Assembly: GCF_012933655.1 (NCBI RefSeq)
Contig: NZ_JABBJJ010000022.1
Location: 1 to 64,000, forward strand
Reading direction: 5' to 3'
Source: Pyxidicoccus fallax
GTDB taxonomy: Bacteria > Myxococcota > Myxococcia > Myxococcales > Myxococcaceae
Length of the DNA: 64,000 nt
Shown here in pieces: positions 61,543 to 64,000 of the stretch. Under the pieces are notes generated by a model, which made no database searches, was not told the DNA's origin, and saw only the letters and a list, made by a program, of their open reading frames with translations. Position 1 is the stretch's first letter. Each line of letters begins with the position of its first letter. The translations under genes were made by a program, and so were the position numbers.

Positions 61543-63951
61543 ATGGACCGCCTCATGAATGACCTGAAATACGGATTCCGCCTCCTGCTCGCGAGCCCTA
61601 CCTTCACGCTGGTAGTGATTCTCACGGTGGGGCTGGGAATCGGCGCCAGCACGGCCATCTTCAGCGTCATCAACTCCATCTGGGTGCAGCCGCTGCGGTT
61701 CCAGGGAGAGGACCGCCTGCGGATGGTCTGGGAGAGCGCGCCGAAGCAGGGCGTGGACCGGCTCGAGACCTCGCTGGCGACCCTGGCGGACTGGAAGGAG
61801 CAGTCGGACGTCTTCGAGTCGCTGTCGGGGCTGGTGCCCGAGAGCTACAACCTGGCCGGCACGGAGCAGGCGGAGCGGCTGCACGGCATGCGCGTGGGCG
61901 CGCAGCTGTTCCGTGCGCTGGGCGTGGACGCGGTGGTGGGCCGGGCCTTCGGCGCGGACGAGGAGCAGCCCGCGGGCCAGGACGTCGCCCTCCTCAGCCA
62001 CAAGCTGTGGCAGCGCCGCTTCGGCGGGGCCGCGAGCACGGTGGGCGGCACGGTGACGTTGGATGGCAAGCCATACACGGTGCTGGGCGTGATGCCGCCG
62101 AAGTTCGACTTCCCGCCGGGCACGGACGTGTGGGTGCCGCTCGTGCCGACGACGGACGAGCTGCGCGAGCGCGGCAACCGGCAGGTGCGCGTGGTCGGGC
62201 GGCTCAAGCCGGGCGTCACGCCGGAGCAGGCGGATGCGGCGCTGCGGGTGCTGGCGCAGCGGCTGGCGGAGCAGCACCCCGCCGTCCTGGAGGGCCGCTC
62301 CATCCGCATGACGACGGTGCGCGAGGGCTACCTCGGCTCGGCGGGCCCGGTGCTGGCGACGCTCGCGGGCGCGGTGGCCTTCGTGCTGCTCATCGTCTGC
62401 GCGAACGTGGCCAACCTCCTGCTCGCGCGCGCCGCCGTGCGCCGGCGGGAGATGGCGGTGCGCGCGGCCCTGGGCGCGGGACGCGGGCGCCTGCTGACGC
62501 AGCTGCTCACGGAGAGCGTGCTGCTCGCGGTGCTCGGCGGCGCGCTGGGGGTGCTGCTGGCGCTCTGGGGCACGCACCTCATCGCCGGGGCCTTCCCGCC
62601 CTCCATCGCCCAGCTCGTTCCGGGCTGGTCGGATATCCACGTGGACGGCCGGGTGCTCGTCTTCAGCCTGCTGCTGTCGTTGGTGACGGGTTTGCTCTTC
62701 GGCCTGGCGCCCGCCGTGCACGGCTCCAAGCAGGACCTCACGGACACCCTCAAGGATGGCGGCCGGGCCACCACGTCGAAGAGCCGGCTGCGCTCCACGC
62801 TGGTGGTGGCCGAGGTGGCGCTGGCGCTGCTCCTCGTCGTGGGCGCGGGGCTGATGATCCAGAGCCTCTACCAGCTCGAGGGCAAGTCGCCCGGGTTCCG
62901 CCAGGACGGGGTGCTCACCTTCGAGCTGGCGCTGCCCGAGGCGCAGGCCGCGGACCCCTACGCCCCGGCGCGCTTCTACGAGCAGCTCTTGGAGCAGCTC
63001 TCCACGAACCCGGACGTGACGAGCGCCGCGGCCATCAGCCTCCTGCCGATGAGCCGCAACAACCACAGCAGCGGCATCATCATCAGCGGGAAGCCGGTGG
63101 TGTCCGACTCGGACAAGCCCATGGTCAACCGGCGCGTCGTGTCGCCCAACTACTTCCGCACGCTCGACATCCCCCTGCGCCAGGGCCGGGACTTCACCAC
63201 CGCGGACACGGCGCAGACGCGCAACGTGGCCATCATCAACGAGGAGATGGCCCGGAAGTTCTGGCCCGGCGAGGAGCCGCTCGGCCAGCGCTTCACCATG
63301 GGTGGCGTGGAGTGGGAGGTCATCGGCGTGAGCGGCAACGTCCGGACGATGAACAAGGGCCAGCTGCGCGACGAGGTGCCCGAGTTCTACCTGCCGCTGG
63401 CGCAGTCGCCGCAGAGCAGCATGGGCGTGCTCGTGCGCACGCGGGGCGAGCCCCTCACCGTGAACAACGCCGTCCGCCAGGCGGTGGCGCAGCTGGACGG
63501 GAACCTGCCGCCGCCCGCGACGCGCACCCTGGAGCAGCGCATCGCGGAGACGCTCGGCTCGCGGAGGCTCCTGACGCTCCTGCTGGGCACGTTCGCGGCG
63601 CTGGCGCTGCTGCTGGCCGCGGGTGGCGTCTACGGCGTCATGTCCTACTCGGTCGCGCAGCGCACCCACGAGCTGGGGGTGCGCCAGGCGCTCGGCGCCA
63701 CGGAGTCCGACGTCTTCAAGATGGTGCTGGGACAGGCGCTGCGGCTGGCGGGCATCGGCGTGACGGTGGGCTGCCTGCTGGGACTGGTGCTGATGCGCCT
63801 GATGAAGTCCCTGTTCTTCGAGGTGAGCCCCTCGGACCCGCTCACCTTCGTGGGCACCGCGCTGCTGCTGCTCTTCATCGCGCTGCTGGCCAGCTTCGTG
63901 CCGGCCCTGCGCGCCACGCGCGTGTCCCCGGCGACGGCCCTCTTGGGGTAG
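61543..63951 (+). CDS. ABC transporter permease (ADOP/MacB-like)
   Basis: A 802-aa protein with four or more helices per half and two FtsX-like repeats, preceded by the hallmark MNDLKYGFRLLLASPTFTLVVILTVGLGIGAS (split: helix TFTLVVILTVGLGIGASTAI) and MacB_PCD periplasmic domains. This is the acidobacterial-type duplicated orphan permease (ADOP) that lacks its own ATPase. It may use an ATPase encoded elsewhere. The divergent promoter shared with the precursor peptide makes a role in peptide export conceivable, but ADOPs are numerous in such genomes. Start could be ATG 61543 or 61555. Confidence 0.9.
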   Translation: MDRLMNDLKYGFRLLLASPTFTLVVILTVGLGIGASTAIFSVINSIWVQPLRFQGEDRLRMVWESAPKQGVDRLETSLATLADWKEQSDVFESLSGLVPESYNLAGTEQAERLHGMRVGAQLFRALGVDAVVGRAFGADEEQPAGQDVALLSHKLWQRRFGGAASTVGGTVTLDGKPYTVLGVMPPKFDFPPGTDVWVPLVPTTDELRERGNRQVRVVGRLKPGVTPEQADAALRVLAQRLAEQHPAVLEGRSIRMTTVREGYLGSAGPVLATLAGAVAFVLLIVCANVANLLLARAAVRRREMAVRAALGAGRGRLLTQLLTESVLLAVLGGALGVLLALWGTHLIAGAFPPSIAQLVPGWSDIHVDGRVLVFSLLLSLVTGLLFGLAPAVHGSKQDLTDTLKDGGRATTSKSRLRSTLVVAEVALALLLVVGAGLMIQSLYQLEGKSPGFRQDGVLTFELALPEAQAADPYAPARFYEQLLEQLSTNPDVTSAAAISLLPMSRNNHSSGIIISGKPVVSDSDKPMVNRRVVSPNYFRTLDIPLRQGRDFTTADTAQTRNVAIINEEMARKFWPGEEPLGQRFTMGGVEWEVIGVSGNVRTMNKGQLRDEVPEFYLPLAQSPQSSMGVLVRTRGEPLTVNNAVRQAVAQLDGNLPPPATRTLEQRIAETLGSRRLLTLLLGTFAALALLLAAGGVYGVMSYSVAQRTHELGVRQALGATESDVFKMVLGQALRLAGIGVTVGCLLGLVLMRLMKSLFFEVSPSDPLTFVGTALLLLFIALLASFVPALRATRVSPATALLG

Positions 63952-63957
63952 CGGCCG

Positions 63958-64000
63958 TCAGGCGGCCACGACCTGCTTCTCCACGAGTCGCCGATACAGG
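63958..64000 (-). CDS. 3' end of a gene cut by the window
   Basis: On the minus strand the last bases read ...LYRRLVEKQVVAA and stop TGA at 63958-63960, seven bases after the permease stop. It looks like the end of a convergent gene whose body lies outside. No identity can be given. Confidence 0.4.
   Translation of the reverse strand, partial: LYRRLVEKQVVAA

Noticed and set aside
1-64000. tRNA genes, rRNA, CRISPR arrays, insertion sequences
   Set aside because: Scanning intergenic spaces gave no cloverleaf-like segment, no spaced direct repeats and no transposase; nothing to support a call.

Overview
The window is about 64 kb of very GC-rich, gene-dense bacterial chromosome. It looks myxobacterial (Myxococcus/Corallococcus/Pyxidicoccus-like). 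The basis is strong third-position GC bias, many translationally coupled genes, a SitA-type lipoprotein toxin with a DUF2019-like immunity partner, a kelch-repeat remnant, and lineage-typical sulfatase, beta-oxidation and RiPP content. This is inference from gene content; no rRNA or marker gene is present. I found no tRNA, rRNA, CRISPR array, insertion sequence or replication origin.

Layout. (1) 1-4650: ABC exporter operon with an ATPase (cut by the window start) and two ABC-2 permeases that carry gluzincin-like peptidase domains, one intact and one degenerate. (2) 4680-8400: protoglobin-STAS sensor, secreted bicupin with a divergent LysR regulator, and MntP manganese exporter. (3) 8424-10135: SitA-like toxin and immunity gene, followed by a decayed SDR gene. 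(4) 10639-16251: thioesterase, TetR regulator, MFS transporter, beta-propeller protein and a phospholipase D-type cardiolipin synthase. (5) 16325-21565: fatty-acid module of FabG4-like reductase, thiolase, QsdR/TetR regulator and acyl-CoA dehydrogenase, with a good promoter and operator between the divergent units. (6) 21609-23510: secreted protein and transglutaminase-like protein, possibly frameshifted. (7) 23491-30757: heavy-metal RND efflux locus (thioredoxin-like lipoprotein, two small Cys-containing proteins, adaptor with four Cys/His half-modules, RND pump, TolC). (8) 30768-50960: sulfatase/sulfate region with three sulfatases, a formylglycine-generating enzyme, two SulP transporters, a BASS-like transporter, AsmA-like protein, ThrE exporter, HAD phosphatase and MgtC. 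(9) 50961-52100: three decayed gene remnants. (10) 52170-61349: a RiPP biosynthetic cluster. (11) 61543-63951: ADOP-type permease, then the edge of another gene.

The strongest candidate for an undescribed system is the RiPP cluster. Six co-directional genes encode a metallo-beta-lactamase-fold/PqqD-like fusion, an HExxH-type putative peptide hydroxylase, an HxsB-like radical SAM/SPASM maturase, a second radical SAM/SPASM enzyme, a Cys-rich GYPxCC protein and a 697-aa alpha/alpha-toroid-like protein. A 63-aa precursor-like peptide with a strong ribosome-binding site lies convergent at the far end. Its C-terminus has a His-Ser-Ser-Tyr run followed by Gly-Asp repeats and Trp-Ile, residues that such enzymes could crosslink or hydroxylate.

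Other notable items are the permease-peptidase fusions, the Cys/His half-modules on the RND adaptor, and a 25-bp palindrome overlapping the promoter of the thiolase operon.
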